A stretch of DNA of 64,000 nt from Coriobacteriaceae bacterium AM113-163. Its GTDB lineage: Bacteria > Actinomycetota > Coriobacteriia > Coriobacteriales > Coriobacteriaceae. Shown here one piece after another: positions 7,309-18,309 of this stretch (within the stretch, counting starts at the first letter, position 1; each line of letters starts with the position of its first letter). The position numbers were made by a program, and so were the translations under genes. Where the stretch lies: contig JAQDWB010000002.1 in assembly GCA_027673765.1 (NCBI GenBank), positions 63,743-127,742 on the forward strand, read 5' to 3'. The notes beneath the pieces are model-generated. The model did not search any database, was not told where the DNA came from, and saw only the letters and a program-made list of their open reading frames with translations.

Positions 7309-7326
7309 AGTTAGATTGCTCTAACT
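7309..7326. promoter_or_regulatory. Palindrome AGTTAGA-N4-TCTAACT before the methyltransferase cluster
   Basis: An 18-bp dyad ends 17 bases before the ATG at 7344 and overlaps the likely promoter end (TTATAG). It looks like a repressor site. No regulator gene is adjacent. Confidence 0.45.
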
Positions 7327-7343
7327 GTTTGGGGGCGACAGCC

Positions 7344-7973
7344 ATGCACGAACGCGAGGGTTTCTGGGACAAGAACGCCGGTCGGTATGACCGTTTCATG
7401 CGAAACGACCGGGCGGCGTATGAGAAGATGTATGGGCTGATCCGGCCGGTGGTGAAAGCAAAGACCGTGCTGGAGGTTGCCACCGGCACGGGGCTTATCG
7501 CAAAGAGCGTCGTGGATGCGGCGGCGCGCATCGAGGCTACGGACGCCTCTGCAAAGATGATCCTTGAAGCAAAGCGGGACAATCAATCCGCAAAGCTGCA
7601 CTTTTCCGTGCAAGATATGTTCCGCCTGCCCTATGCACGGAAGTCCTTCGAAGTGGTGATCGTGTCCAACGCGCTTCACATAGTGCCGCATCCGGAAAAG
7701 GCCCTGCAAGAAATCAGGCGGGTGCTGAAGGACGACGGCGTGCTCATCGCGCCAACCTTCACCCACGCGGGGAACTCGGTTTCCGGCAAGGCAAAAGCCT
7801 TTTTCATGAGTATGGCGGGATTCCCCCTCCACAGCAGGTGGACAAGCGAGGAATACCTACGTTTCCTGCGTCAAAACGGCTGGGCGGTGCAGAAAAGCGC
7901 GGTGCTGAAGGCCTCGTTCCCGTTGACCTATGCGGAATGCACGAAATCGGAGGGGCCAGATGTCGTTCTTTGA
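7344..7973 (+). CDS. Class I SAM-dependent methyltransferase (UbiE-like)
   Basis: A 209-residue Rossmann methyltransferase. Motif I is at about residues 42-50 (VLEVATGTGLIA), followed by the acidic loop (IEATDASAKM) and the post-motif segment FEVVIVSNALHIVPHPEKAL, typical of UbiE/Methyltransf_11 proteins. The start is the ATG at 7344 after GGGGG; a TTG at 7329 is possible. It overlaps the next methyltransferase by 14 bases. Substrate unknown. Codon choice is less GC-biased than in the core genes to the right, consistent with acquisition from a Firmicute. Confidence 0.88.
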   Translation: MHEREGFWDKNAGRYDRFMRNDRAAYEKMYGLIRPVVKAKTVLEVATGTGLIAKSVVDAAARIEATDASAKMILEAKRDNQSAKLHFSVQDMFRLPYARKSFEVVIVSNALHIVPHPEKALQEIRRVLKDDGVLIAPTFTHAGNSVSGKAKAFFMSMAGFPLHSRWTSEEYLRFLRQNGWAVQKSAVLKASFPLTYAECTKSEGPDVVL

Positions 7974-8565
7974 AAACACCCGCAAGCCCGTGGGCCTCGG
8001 CGGAAAACTTATGGTTGCCATGATGAACCTGGGCCACAGCCCTGTGGCGCGGTGGGGACTTCGATTTCTACGACTTGCGCCAAATGCCAAGGTGCTGGAT
8101 TGCGGCTGCGGCGGCGGGGCGAACATAAAACGGCTGCTGAAAAAATGCCCGCATGGCGTCGTCAAGGGCGTCGACTATTCGCCCGTCAGCGTGGAGAAGA
8201 CTAGAAAGCTCAACCGAATTGCAATTCAGGAGGGGCGTTGCGCCGTTCTGCAAGGCAGTGTGGCGGATATGGTGTTTGAGGATAGCTACTTCGATGCCGC
8301 CACGGCCTTTGAGACCGTCTATTTTTGGCCTGATTTGCCCCGATGCTTCCGTGAGGTCTGGCGGACGCTGAAGCCAGGCGGGACAATTCTCATCTGCAAC
8401 GAGAGCAATGGCGATACAGACAGGGACGAGAGGTGGACGCAGATCATCGGCGGCATGACCATCTACAAGGACATTGAATTAAAGGCGTGTTTGGAGCAGG
8501 CGGGTTTTCACGAGGTGCAGATACGCAAAAAGAAAAAGTGGCTCTGCGTCACGGCGCGGAAGTAA
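7960..8565 (+). CDS. Class I SAM-dependent methyltransferase
   Basis: A 201-residue protein starting at the ATG after GGAGGGG, overlapping the previous gene. Motif I (VLDCGCGGGANIKRLL) and the acidic loop (VKGVDYSPVSVEKT) are clear, as are FDAATAFETVYFWPDL and the LKPGGTILICNE strand. It is related to, but clearly not a copy of, the upstream methyltransferase. Coupled translation suggests that the two act together or were transferred together. Substrate unknown. Confidence 0.88.
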   Translation: MSFFENTRKPVGLGGKLMVAMMNLGHSPVARWGLRFLRLAPNAKVLDCGCGGGANIKRLLKKCPHGVVKGVDYSPVSVEKTRKLNRIAIQEGRCAVLQGSVADMVFEDSYFDAATAFETVYFWPDLPRCFREVWRTLKPGGTILICNESNGDTDRDERWTQIIGGMTIYKDIELKACLEQAGFHEVQIRKKKKWLCVTARK

Positions 8566-8679
8566 GGGCATCAAGCACGGGCATTTTTGCATCCATCCTG
8601 CACATGAGTTAGGCATGCCGGTCATAGCGGCTGTGCTGGCGGCAATTATGACAGTTTTTATTCACTGAGGAAGAAACCT

Positions 8680-9510
8680 ATGAAATGTAAAATTGAGAAA
8701 AACACCGTGCAGGAGACGCTGATCCTTCCGCTGTATTCCCGGAAGCTGTGTACGGAGCTGTACCCGAACCTTTACAGGGATGAAACAGCGGTTCGTCTGC
8801 TCGGCCAGATCGACTACGACTTTTCAGAGGCAGAGAAAAACTCCCGCAGCCTGATGCAGCGCTTTGGTGCGCTGGAGGTGGCCATGCGGCAGGGTGATCT
8901 TGCTTTCGAGGTGCGGGATTACCTGAAAGACCACCCCAATGCGGCGGTGGTCAATCTGGGCTGCGGGCTGGACAACACCGGCAGAACCTGCGACAACGGT
9001 AGATGCAAGATCTACAATCTGGACTTCCCGGATGTGATTGCCTTGCGGCAGCAGCTGCTGCCCGCCGGGGATCGAGAACAAAATATCCCCTGCGACCTGA
9101 AAGACACCGCATGGTTTGGCAAAATCGATGCCTCCGGCGGGGCGGTGTTCTTTGCCTCCGGAGTGTTCTATTACTTTCTGACCCAGCAGGTCCGGGAACT
9201 GGTGCGGGGGATGGCGGACGCTTTCCCCGGCGGTGTGCTGGTCTTTGATGCTGCCAATCGGACGGCAGTAAAGATGATCGCAAAAACATGGCTTAAGACT
9301 GCAAAAATCAAGGATGTGGGGGCATATTTTGCGGTTTCGGATGCCGCCAAGGAAATCGGCACGTGGAACAGCCGTCTGCAGGTCACAAGTCGCGGCTATA
9401 TGCTGGGCTACAACGATTTGAGAGACCCTTCTGTCAGCGGCTTTTTCCGGTTTCTCGCAAGGGTCGGTGACAACGGGATGAAAATGCAAATCGTGAAAAT
9501 AAGATTTTAA
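8680..9510 (+). CDS. SAM-dependent methyltransferase, leucine carboxyl methyltransferase-like
   Basis: A 276-residue protein (RBS GAGGAAG). Motif I is AAVVNLGCGLDNTGRT, followed by the acidic strand YNLDFPDVI and then FFASGVFYYFL. This pattern is that of the LCM/Tcm O-methyltransferase group rather than UbiE. The N-terminus (VQETLILPLYSRKLC) is the usual lead-in. It is the third methyltransferase in a row, 114 bases after the second. Substrate unknown; Firmicutes-like sequence style. Confidence 0.85.
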   Translation: MKCKIEKNTVQETLILPLYSRKLCTELYPNLYRDETAVRLLGQIDYDFSEAEKNSRSLMQRFGALEVAMRQGDLAFEVRDYLKDHPNAAVVNLGCGLDNTGRTCDNGRCKIYNLDFPDVIALRQQLLPAGDREQNIPCDLKDTAWFGKIDASGGAVFFASGVFYYFLTQQVRELVRGMADAFPGGVLVFDAANRTAVKMIAKTWLKTAKIKDVGAYFAVSDAAKEIGTWNSRLQVTSRGYMLGYNDLRDPSVSGFFRFLARVGDNGMKMQIVKIRF

Positions 9511-9596
9511 GAGGCAAAAATGAAGCCCATTCACTTTGACGTTGAAGAAGACGGCTTTTACGGCGCATATTGGGCGTGCAAGGACACACATACAGC

Positions 9597-9630
9597 AGCG
9601 GGCACGGATTCGATTGAAACCGTGCCCGCT
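9597..9630 (+). terminator. Terminator after the methyltransferase cluster
   Basis: A perfect 11-bp stem (AGCGGGCACGG with its complement at 9620-9630), 12-nt loop and T-rich tail. It overlaps a 38-codon open frame (9520-9636) that is therefore unlikely to be a working gene. Confidence 0.7.
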
Positions 9631-9663
9631 ATCTAATACTATATTTGTTATCGAACGTCTGTT

Positions 9664-11262
9664 CTATTCCCACTCGATGGTCGCGGGCGGCTTGGACGTA
9701 ATGTCGTAGCATACGCGGTTGGCGCCAGGGACCTCGGCAACGATGCGGCCGGAGATGCGGGCCAGGACGTCGTAGGGCAGCTTGGCCCAGTCGGCGGTCA
9801 TGGCGTCGCTGGACTCGACGGCACGCAGGATAATTGGGCGCTGGTAGGTGCGCTCGTCGCCCATAACGCCGACGGACTTAATGTCGGGCAGGACGGCGAA
9901 ATACTGCCAGCAGCTGTGCTCGGAGTTGCGCTCTCCGGTCTGCTCAAACAGGCGCTGGTTGTAGGCGTCGAGCTCCTCGCGCACGATGGCGTCGGCGTTT
10001 TTGAGGATCTCGAGCTTCTCCTTGTCGACCGCACCGATGATGCGGATGGCCAGACCCGGGCCCGGGAAAGGCTGGCGGAACACGATGTGACCCGGCAGGC
10101 CCAGCGCCAGACCAAGCGCACGGACCTCATCCTTAAAGAAGTGGTCGAGCGGCTCAATAAGGTCGAAGTGCACGCCCTCGGGGAACGGGATCAGGTTGTG
10201 ATGGCTCTTGATGGTGGCCGTCTTGCCGCCCGTCTTGCGAGCGCCGGACTCGATGATGTCGGGGTAGATGGTGCCCTGAGCCAAGTACTTGACCGGCTTG
10301 CCGTCGCACTCGAGCTGCTGCGCCACGGCGAAGAACTCTTTCCAGAACTGCGTGCCGATGATGCGGCGCTTCTCCTCGGGCTCGGTCACGCCGGCCAGAA
10401 GCTCGGCATAACGGTCCTCGGCGTGGACGTGGATAAAGTCGACGTCAAACTGCTTGGTGAAGACCTCCTCCACCTGCTCGGGCTCACCCTTGCGCAGCAG
10501 ACCGTGGTTGATGAACACGCAGGTCATCTGCTTGCCCACGGCGCGGGCGCCCAGCGCAGCCACGACGGAGGAGTCGACGCCACCGGACAGGGCCAGAATC
10601 ACGCGGTCGTCGCCAACCTTCTCGCGGAACTCAGCCGTCATGGTCTCGACCAGGTTGTCCATGCTCCAGTTGGGCTCCAGGCCGCAGATCTCAAACAGGA
10701 AGTTGCTCAGCAGCTGCTGACCGTACTCGGAATGCTTGACCTCGGGGTGGAACTGCGTGGTGAAGATTTTGCGCTCGACGCACTCCATGGCGGCAACCGG
10801 GCACACGTCGGTGCTGGCGGTAACGGTAAAGCCCTCGGGCACCTCGGACACGGCGTCGCGGTGGCTCATCCACACGGTCTGCTCCATGGGCGTGGAGTTA
10901 AAGAGCTTGGCGCCGGCAGTGCGCGTAATAGTGGCGCGGCCGTACTCGCCCACCTCGGAGTGACCGACCTTGCCGCCGAGCGTCACGGCCGTGATCTGAT
11001 GGCCGTAGCAAAAGCCCAGGACGGGAAGGCCCAGGTCAAAGATGGCGGGGTCGATGGACGGAGCGTCCTCGGCGTACACGGAGGCCGGGCCGCCAGAAAG
11101 GATGAGCGCAGAGGCGTTCATCTCGCGAATCTCATCGGCCGAGATGTCACAGGGAACGATCTCGGAATACACGTTGAGGTCGCGGACGCGACGGGCAATG
11201 AGCTGACCGTACTGCGCACCAAAGTCGAGTACGAGGACCTTTGCGGAAGCCTTTTGATCCAT
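9664..11262 (-). CDS. guaA: GMP synthase (glutamine-hydrolysing)
   Basis: A 532-residue enzyme that converts XMP to GMP with ATP and glutamine. The N-terminal class I amidotransferase has VLDFGAQYGQLI, the nucleophile Cys in GFCYGHQ and the catalytic His in FHPEVKHSE. The ATP-pyrophosphatase P-loop is SGGVDSS, and the C-terminal dimerisation domain ends in PPATIEWE, the standard GuaA terminus. The start is the ATG at 11262 after GGGGGAAACC; upstream in-frame codons lack a ribosome site. It is divergent from the asparaginase gene. Confidence 0.98.
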   Translation of the reverse strand: MDQKASAKVLVLDFGAQYGQLIARRVRDLNVYSEIVPCDISADEIREMNASALILSGGPASVYAEDAPSIDPAIFDLGLPVLGFCYGHQITAVTLGGKVGHSEVGEYGRATITRTAGAKLFNSTPMEQTVWMSHRDAVSEVPEGFTVTASTDVCPVAAMECVERKIFTTQFHPEVKHSEYGQQLLSNFLFEICGLEPNWSMDNLVETMTAEFREKVGDDRVILALSGGVDSSVVAALGARAVGKQMTCVFINHGLLRKGEPEQVEEVFTKQFDVDFIHVHAEDRYAELLAGVTEPEEKRRIIGTQFWKEFFAVAQQLECDGKPVKYLAQGTIYPDIIESGARKTGGKTATIKSHHNLIPFPEGVHFDLIEPLDHFFKDEVRALGLALGLPGHIVFRQPFPGPGLAIRIIGAVDKEKLEILKNADAIVREELDAYNQRLFEQTGERNSEHSCWQYFAVLPDIKSVGVMGDERTYQRPIILRAVESSDAMTADWAKLPYDVLARISGRIVAEVPGANRVCYDITSKPPATIEWE

Positions 11263-11425
11263 GGTTTCCCCCTCTTGTTGGCGGGGAGCCGGTGCCCACC
11301 CGCGTGAATGAACGAAAATAACTTTCATAGTGTACACGTTATATGGGGTTTCTCGTCCCTCGCAGCCATCAGCGCACGGCAAACGCACGACCTGGGCCCC
11401 TATTTGACGGCAATTGGAGTGTTAC

Positions 11426-11454
11426 CAAACGTTACAGATGATGTAATACGTTTG
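11426..11454. promoter_or_regulatory. Inverted repeat CAAACGT...ACGTTTG between guaA and ansA
   Basis: A dyad with outer arms CAAACGT (11426-11432) and ACGTTTG (11448-11454) and inner TTAC/GTAA. It sits in the 268-base divergent region and is a candidate operator for ansA or guaA. Confidence 0.35.
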
Positions 11455-11530
11455 AACATTGGACGCCCTGTGCCACAATACTGCCGAACGACTCCGCCTC
11501 TGCGGCGGCAAATACGATAGGAATACCAGC

Positions 11531-12544
11531 ATGAAGCGCATCCTTCTCATCGCCACGGGCGGCACCATCGCATCGACCGAGGACGGCAACGGCCTCTCCC
11601 CCGCCCTGACCGGTGAGGAGCTCGCCCAGAGCGTCCCCGAGATTTCGGGCCTCTGCGAGCTCGACGTTGTGCAGCCCATGAACATCGACAGCACCAATAT
11701 GCGCCCCAGTGACTGGATGCGTATCCGCGACGTCATCGTCGAGGGTTATGCCGACCACGACGGCTTCGTGATTCTGCACGGCACCGACACCATGAGCTAC
11801 ACCGCGGCGGCGCTTTCCTACCTGATTCAGGACAGCCCCAAGCCCATCGTACTCACCGGCTCGCAAAAGCCCATGGGCAATCCCTTTACTGACGCCAAGC
11901 TCAACCTGTACCAGAGCCTGCTCTATGCGCTCGACGAACACTCGCACGACGTCTCGATCGTGTTTGGCGGCGTCGCCATTGCCGGCACGCGTGCCCGCAA
12001 GCAGCGCACCATGAGCTTTAATGCGTTCATTAGCGTCAACTATCCGCCCATCGCCTATATCCGCAATGACCGCATCGTACGCAACGGGCTTCACGGCACG
12101 CATCAAGGCGAAAACCCGGTGCGTTTCTACGACAGCATCGACCCGCGCGTATTTGTACTCAAGCTTACGCCTGGCGTAAACCCGGGCATCCTGGACGCCC
12201 TTGCCGATAGCTACGACGCCGTGATTCTGGAGACCTTTGGCATTGGCGGTATCCCCGAGTTTGGTGAGTCCGGCGAGTCGTTCCAGGAGGCAATTTTCCG
12301 CTGGGTCGATTCGGGCCGCACCGTCGTTATGACCACACAGGTCCCCGAAGAGGGCCTTGACCTGGGTGTTTATGAGGTCGGCCGTGCCTACGCCGATCAT
12401 CCGGGCATTTTGCGCGGCGACGACATGACCACCGAGACGCTCGTGGCCAAAACCATGTGGGCGCTCGGCCAATCACGTGATGCGGCCGAGATTCAGCGCC
12501 TGTTCTACAGTCAAGTCAACCACGACCGCATCCCGATGGCGTAA
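11531..12544 (+). CDS. ansA: L-asparaginase, type I
   Basis: A 337-residue cytosolic asparaginase (asparagine to aspartate plus ammonia). The first catalytic Thr lies in LLIATGGTIAST near the N-terminus and the second in ILHGTDTMSYTAAAL. The GSQKPMG and MSFNAFISVN segments are also family-typical. There is no signal peptide, so it is the cytoplasmic form. The start is at the ATG at 11531 (AGGAA upstream); an upstream in-frame ATG at 11459 adds 24 residues without homology. Confidence 0.95.
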   Translation: MKRILLIATGGTIASTEDGNGLSPALTGEELAQSVPEISGLCELDVVQPMNIDSTNMRPSDWMRIRDVIVEGYADHDGFVILHGTDTMSYTAAALSYLIQDSPKPIVLTGSQKPMGNPFTDAKLNLYQSLLYALDEHSHDVSIVFGGVAIAGTRARKQRTMSFNAFISVNYPPIAYIRNDRIVRNGLHGTHQGENPVRFYDSIDPRVFVLKLTPGVNPGILDALADSYDAVILETFGIGGIPEFGESGESFQEAIFRWVDSGRTVVMTTQVPEEGLDLGVYEVGRAYADHPGILRGDDMTTETLVAKTMWALGQSRDAAEIQRLFYSQVNHDRIPMA

Positions 12545-12566
12545 TTCAGTTGTCGACGGGTATCCC

Positions 12567-12785
12567 CTATTCGATATCCTCGAGAAGCTCTGACACCGTC
12601 ATGCCGAGTGCGGGCGCGATCTTAAATAGAACCTTGAGCGTGAAATTTGCCGTCCCATCTTCGATTCGGTCGAGGTAGGGTCGGCTGATTCCTGTCGCCA
12701 CACAAAAATCAACCTTGGAGATACCAAGGTCTCTGCGTGTCTCTTCGACCCGCCTGCCAAGAATCTGTTTCGCACGTTCGTCCAT
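12567..12785 (-). CDS. XRE-type helix-turn-helix regulator
   Basis: A 72-residue protein that is almost entirely one HTH_3 domain: RRDLGISKVDFCVATGISRP, then YLDRIEDGTANFTLKVLFKI, and the usual final helix (ALGMTVSELL). No effector domain. The ribosome site is poor. It is divergent from a hypothetical gene across a 24-bp perfect palindrome, which is its probable binding site. Confidence 0.85.
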   Translation of the reverse strand: MDERAKQILGRRVEETRRDLGISKVDFCVATGISRPYLDRIEDGTANFTLKVLFKIAPALGMTVSELLEDIE

Positions 12786-12814
12786 GCAGCCGAGTTTGAA
12801 ATGGAGCCGAACAT

Positions 12815-12838
12815 AAACGTAAACTATAGTTTACGTTT
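12815..12838. promoter_or_regulatory. 24-bp perfect palindromic operator
   Basis: AAACGTAAACTA is followed directly by its reverse complement. The palindrome lies 30 bases upstream of the XRE start and 23 upstream of the gene at 12862, and it contains TATAGT, usable as a -10 element. The likely ligand is the adjacent XRE protein acting on both promoters. Confidence 0.65.
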
Positions 12839-12861
12839 TCCCGAATACACAGGAGTTTTCT

Positions 12862-13251
12862 ATGTCGGGTTCTTCGGTCCGCACGTACCGAGCCACGCTT
12901 CGCACAAACAGCGCATCGCCCAAGCTCGTCGTCGTTGAAGCAGAATGTCTTTCGCCCGATGAGCGCACAGCATTTGCATTGCTATCAAGTCGCGTCGCCG
13001 CCGTTCTGGTCCCTTGCCCGGCGCAAGGTGAACTTGCCATCCAATGCCAAACGCATAGCTGCTCGCTCAATCAGGCTGCCGTAATCGTAACCAGCCAGCG
13101 TGGTCTGCCGCTCCTTTTAGAAGCCGGCGTTGCACTCGCCCTTCGCGGCGCCGGATACGAAAACGAGGCCGCCGCCGACATGGTCTTTAAACCACGATCG
13201 AGCGGCGGCCTCGCAGCAGCCATCGAATATGCTTGCAGGCTCGTTGCCTAA
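12862..13251 (+). CDS. Hypothetical protein controlled by XRE
   Basis: A 129-residue protein (RBS AGGAG). It has alternating strand-like and helix-like segments (SPKLVVVEAECLSPDERTAF, VTSQRGLPLLLEAGVALALR), but no family I recognise. There is no signal peptide or transmembrane helix. The N-terminal segment looks like a small alpha/beta domain. Its only context is the divergent XRE gene and the shared palindrome. Confidence 0.7.
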   Translation: MSGSSVRTYRATLRTNSASPKLVVVEAECLSPDERTAFALLSSRVAAVLVPCPAQGELAIQCQTHSCSLNQAAVIVTSQRGLPLLLEAGVALALRGAGYENEAAADMVFKPRSSGGLAAAIEYACRLVA

Positions 13252-13260
13252 AGGCGCAAG

Positions 13261-13644
13261 CTAAAAGCCCAGGCCAAAGCCCATACCGGTAATCGCCGAA
13301 TACATAAAGTAGACGTTGATTACGTTGAGGAACACACCCGTGATGCAACCGTTACGCAGATAGCGCTCGCACACGATGCGCGCCATGGCGGCGGAGTCAT
13401 CATTGTTCTTTGCCTGGCGTCCCGCCGTAAAGTACGTCGCCACGCTCAGCAGCAAGTTGAGCACCGGCAGCGCCAGCAACTCGTAGCTCTTGCCCCAGCG
13501 CGTCGCCTCGCCGGCGGCATTAAACTTTGTTGCAACCTCGGGACCAATGTTGGGGATAACACACGCTGCGACCACCAGCGGAATCACCGCAAGTACGAGC
13601 AGCGCAATACCCATGTAGCCAGCTTTTTTGCCATATTTAAACAT
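13261..13644 (-). CDS. DUF1648-like membrane protein
   Basis: A 127-residue protein with three transmembrane segments (about 9-30, 55-75 and 97-120). Between the first two is the DUF1648 signature (IGPEVATKFNAAGEATRWGK), which occurs in SdpI-like immunity proteins and many uncharacterised membrane proteins. It starts 11 bases after the ychF stop with its own RBS (AAGGA), so it is probably cotranscribed with ychF. Function unknown. Confidence 0.75.
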   Translation of the reverse strand: MFKYGKKAGYMGIALLVLAVIPLVVAACVIPNIGPEVATKFNAAGEATRWGKSYELLALPVLNLLLSVATYFTAGRQAKNNDDSAAMARIVCERYLRNGCITGVFLNVINVYFMYSAITGMGFGLGF

Positions 13645-13655
13645 ATGCGTCGTCC

Positions 13656-14732
<1,077 letters not shown>

Positions 14733-14775
14733 GACAGCTCCTTTTGGTACAGGTACTTCAAACTGCATAAGTATA

Positions 14776-14819
14776 GCGCCGCCGCAGCATCTGGGCGAAC
14801 CCAGACGCCACGGCGGCGC
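14776..14819. terminator. Large hairpin between malH-like gene and ychF
   Basis: An outer stem GCGCCGCCG/CGGCGGCGC (14776-14784, 14811-14819) encloses a second stem CTGGG/CCCAG with a GNRA-like loop. It lies just after the end of the glucosidase gene on the minus strand. There is no T-run, so it may be a terminator or an mRNA-end structure. Confidence 0.5.
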
Positions 14820-14859
14820 AAATGAAGCAGAGATGAGTGAGAGTTCGAGACGGCAGTCC

Positions 14860-16230
<1,371 letters not shown>

Positions 16231-16358
16231 TCAATCCGTCCCCGCACGCGGCCTGCGCGGTTAGGAATTGGTACCTAGAAGTGGAGTTTTTTATCTACAG
16301 GGTCGGCCTTGCGGCGCGCGCTGGCTCTGCAAGGCCGATTGCTTCGAGGGACGATCGC

Positions 16359-17951
16359 CTACAGAAGACTCTCGAACTTCTCGCGAACCTGCGGGACGGT
16401 AAGGCCGATGATGACCTGGATTGACTGGCCTTGGACCACCAAGCCATGCGTACCGATCGCCTTGAAGGAAGCCTCGGGTGCAACGACGCTCTTGTCCTTG
16501 ACGTTAACGCGCAGACGGGTGGCGCAGTTAGTTACATCGATGACGTTATCCGTGCCACCGAGTAGATCGAGGATGTTCTCGGCAAGCACCAAGCGCTCAT
16601 CATCTTTACTCTGGGCGACCGATTTGCTAGCAGCAGCACCGCCCTGCTTTTGCTTGTAGTCGGCCTTGGACTTGAGCTCGACCTCAACATCGTCATCCTC
16701 GCGACCGGGGGTCTTAAAGTCGAACTTGACGATCAGGAAACGGAAGACCACGACCCAAAGAGCGGTAAAGCACAGACCGACAAGGATGGAAATGGCGTAC
16801 TGCAGACCGTGTGCGGCCCAAAGAGGCAGCCAGTCCCACGAGAGCATCGAGATGATGCCTCCGTCAAAGATGCCTACGACGCCAAGGAGGTTTTGAGCCA
16901 TGCAGCCGAGCGCTCCGAGCACGCAGTGGACGACGAACAGGCCGGGCGCAATGAACAGGAAGGTGAAGTCAAGCGGCTCGGTAATACCGCAAAGCATAGC
17001 GGTAAGGGTGACGGGAATGAGTAGAGCCTTGACGCGCTGCTTGCGCTCGGGTTTGGCGGTCATATAAAACGCAATGGCGACGCCAAGCGAGCCGAAGACT
17101 TTAGTCCATCCAGGGCAGGTATAGGCAGCCCAGGGTGCGGCATCCTTAAGAGCAATGCTCGGATCGGCAGCCAGTTGGGGCAGGATGTTGGCCCAAGCGG
17201 CAAAGATGCCGCCATTGACCGCCGCGTTGTCGTAATAGAACGGCGTATAGATAAAGTGGTGCAGGCCTGTAGGGATCAGCACGCGCTCGAAGAAAGCAAA
17301 GACGCCCACGCCAAACGTACCGGCGGAAAGGATGAATCCCTGGAAGGCGGCGATAGCAGCCTGAACATGCGGCCACACCAGGCAGGCGATAATAGCGACC
17401 GGAACCATAACGAAGAAACCGATCATATAGATGAACACGGAGCCCGAGAACACGCCCAACCACTCGGGGAGCTCGGTATCGAAGAACTTGTTATGCAGCA
17501 TCGTGGCGATACCAGAGATAATGAGCGCGCCCATGATGCCCATATCAAGCGTTTTGATGCTTGCGATAGTGGCAAGACCAGTACCGCTGCCCGCCTCGAC
17601 AGAGTAGTCGACCCCAAAGACAGGGCCCCACTGCCCCAAGATTGTGCTTACAAAGTAGTTGAAGGTAAGGTAGATGGCCAAAGCCTCCATGCAGCAGCGA
17701 GCGTTCTGCTTGTTCGCGAGCGAGATTGGCAACGCTACGCAAAACAGCAACGGCATCTGGTTAAAGAGCGTCCAACCACCCTGGAGCAGCACATTCCAGC
17801 AATCAAACCAAAGATGACCCGCAGTGGCCATCTCGCCAAAAATCGCCTCGGTGGTAAACAACGTACCCAGGCCGACGACGATTCCGGAAAATGCGAAAAG
17901 AATTGCAGGCGTGTACATTGCACCGCCGAAACGTTGTATCTTTTGCATCAT
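16359..17951 (-). CDS. PTS alpha-glucoside-type transporter subunit IIBC
   Basis: A 530-residue permease. Residues 1-430 are EIIC of the glucose/glucoside superfamily: MQKIQRFGGAMYTPAILFAF at the start, about ten membrane segments, and ITEPLDFTFLFIAPGLF in the conserved loop. Residues about 455-530 are EIIB with the phosphorylated cysteine in DVTNCATRLRV. No IIA domain is present; the EIIA at 46463-46960 is a candidate donor. The start is at the double ATG (17951) after GAGAGGGGG. It lies upstream of the glucosidase gene. Confidence 0.93.
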   Translation of the reverse strand: MMQKIQRFGGAMYTPAILFAFSGIVVGLGTLFTTEAIFGEMATAGHLWFDCWNVLLQGGWTLFNQMPLLFCVALPISLANKQNARCCMEALAIYLTFNYFVSTILGQWGPVFGVDYSVEAGSGTGLATIASIKTLDMGIMGALIISGIATMLHNKFFDTELPEWLGVFSGSVFIYMIGFFVMVPVAIIACLVWPHVQAAIAAFQGFILSAGTFGVGVFAFFERVLIPTGLHHFIYTPFYYDNAAVNGGIFAAWANILPQLAADPSIALKDAAPWAAYTCPGWTKVFGSLGVAIAFYMTAKPERKQRVKALLIPVTLTAMLCGITEPLDFTFLFIAPGLFVVHCVLGALGCMAQNLLGVVGIFDGGIISMLSWDWLPLWAAHGLQYAISILVGLCFTALWVVVFRFLIVKFDFKTPGREDDDVEVELKSKADYKQKQGGAAASKSVAQSKDDERLVLAENILDLLGGTDNVIDVTNCATRLRVNVKDKSVVAPEASFKAIGTHGLVVQGQSIQVIIGLTVPQVREKFESLL

Positions 17952-18101
17952 GACGGGGAATCCCCCTCTCTTCATTCGGAGCGGCTGCGGTTTTGGCTTC
18001 ACTCGAGACCGCAGACGCGCCGTTTGCGTGTACCTCGTGCAATAGGACGGGTGGGCCCGTGTCCCCGACTTCTTGCGCTTATGTTTTTATCATATCACTT
18101 A

Positions 18102-18263
18102 TCTATACAAGTGAACACATTGTCCGTGTTCGGTTAACGGTCGATATTTGACGATAAACGGCATATTTCAATTGTTTTACCTGTTTATTAGCCGGTTGCT
18201 CTCGTTTTTCAAAACAGAAATTCTTTCAACTTGTATATATGTGCTTGTATAGATTTGTATACA
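18102..18263. promoter_or_regulatory. Operator cluster CTTGTATAGA-type between PTS and dehydrogenase genes
   Basis: The AT-rich divergent region holds TCTATACAAG (18102-18111), its exact reverse complement CTTGTATAGA (18244-18253), CTTGTATATA (18230-18239) and the palindrome TGTATACA (18256-18263). These resemble half-sites of HutC/TreR-type GntR repressors. The nearby GntR gene at 19401 is the likely binder, linking control of both sides. Confidence 0.55.
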
Positions 18264-18309
18264 TACCTATACTTCAATACAACATTCACCGCCAGGTAAA
18301 GGAGTCACC

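Noticed and set aside
9520-9636. A 38-residue ORF after the third methyltransferase
   Set aside because: It overlaps a strong terminator and has no recognisable content.
11459-11530. N-terminal extension of the asparaginase from an upstream ATG
   Set aside because: The extra 24 residues have no counterpart in type I asparaginases, which begin a few residues before the TGGTIAS motif.
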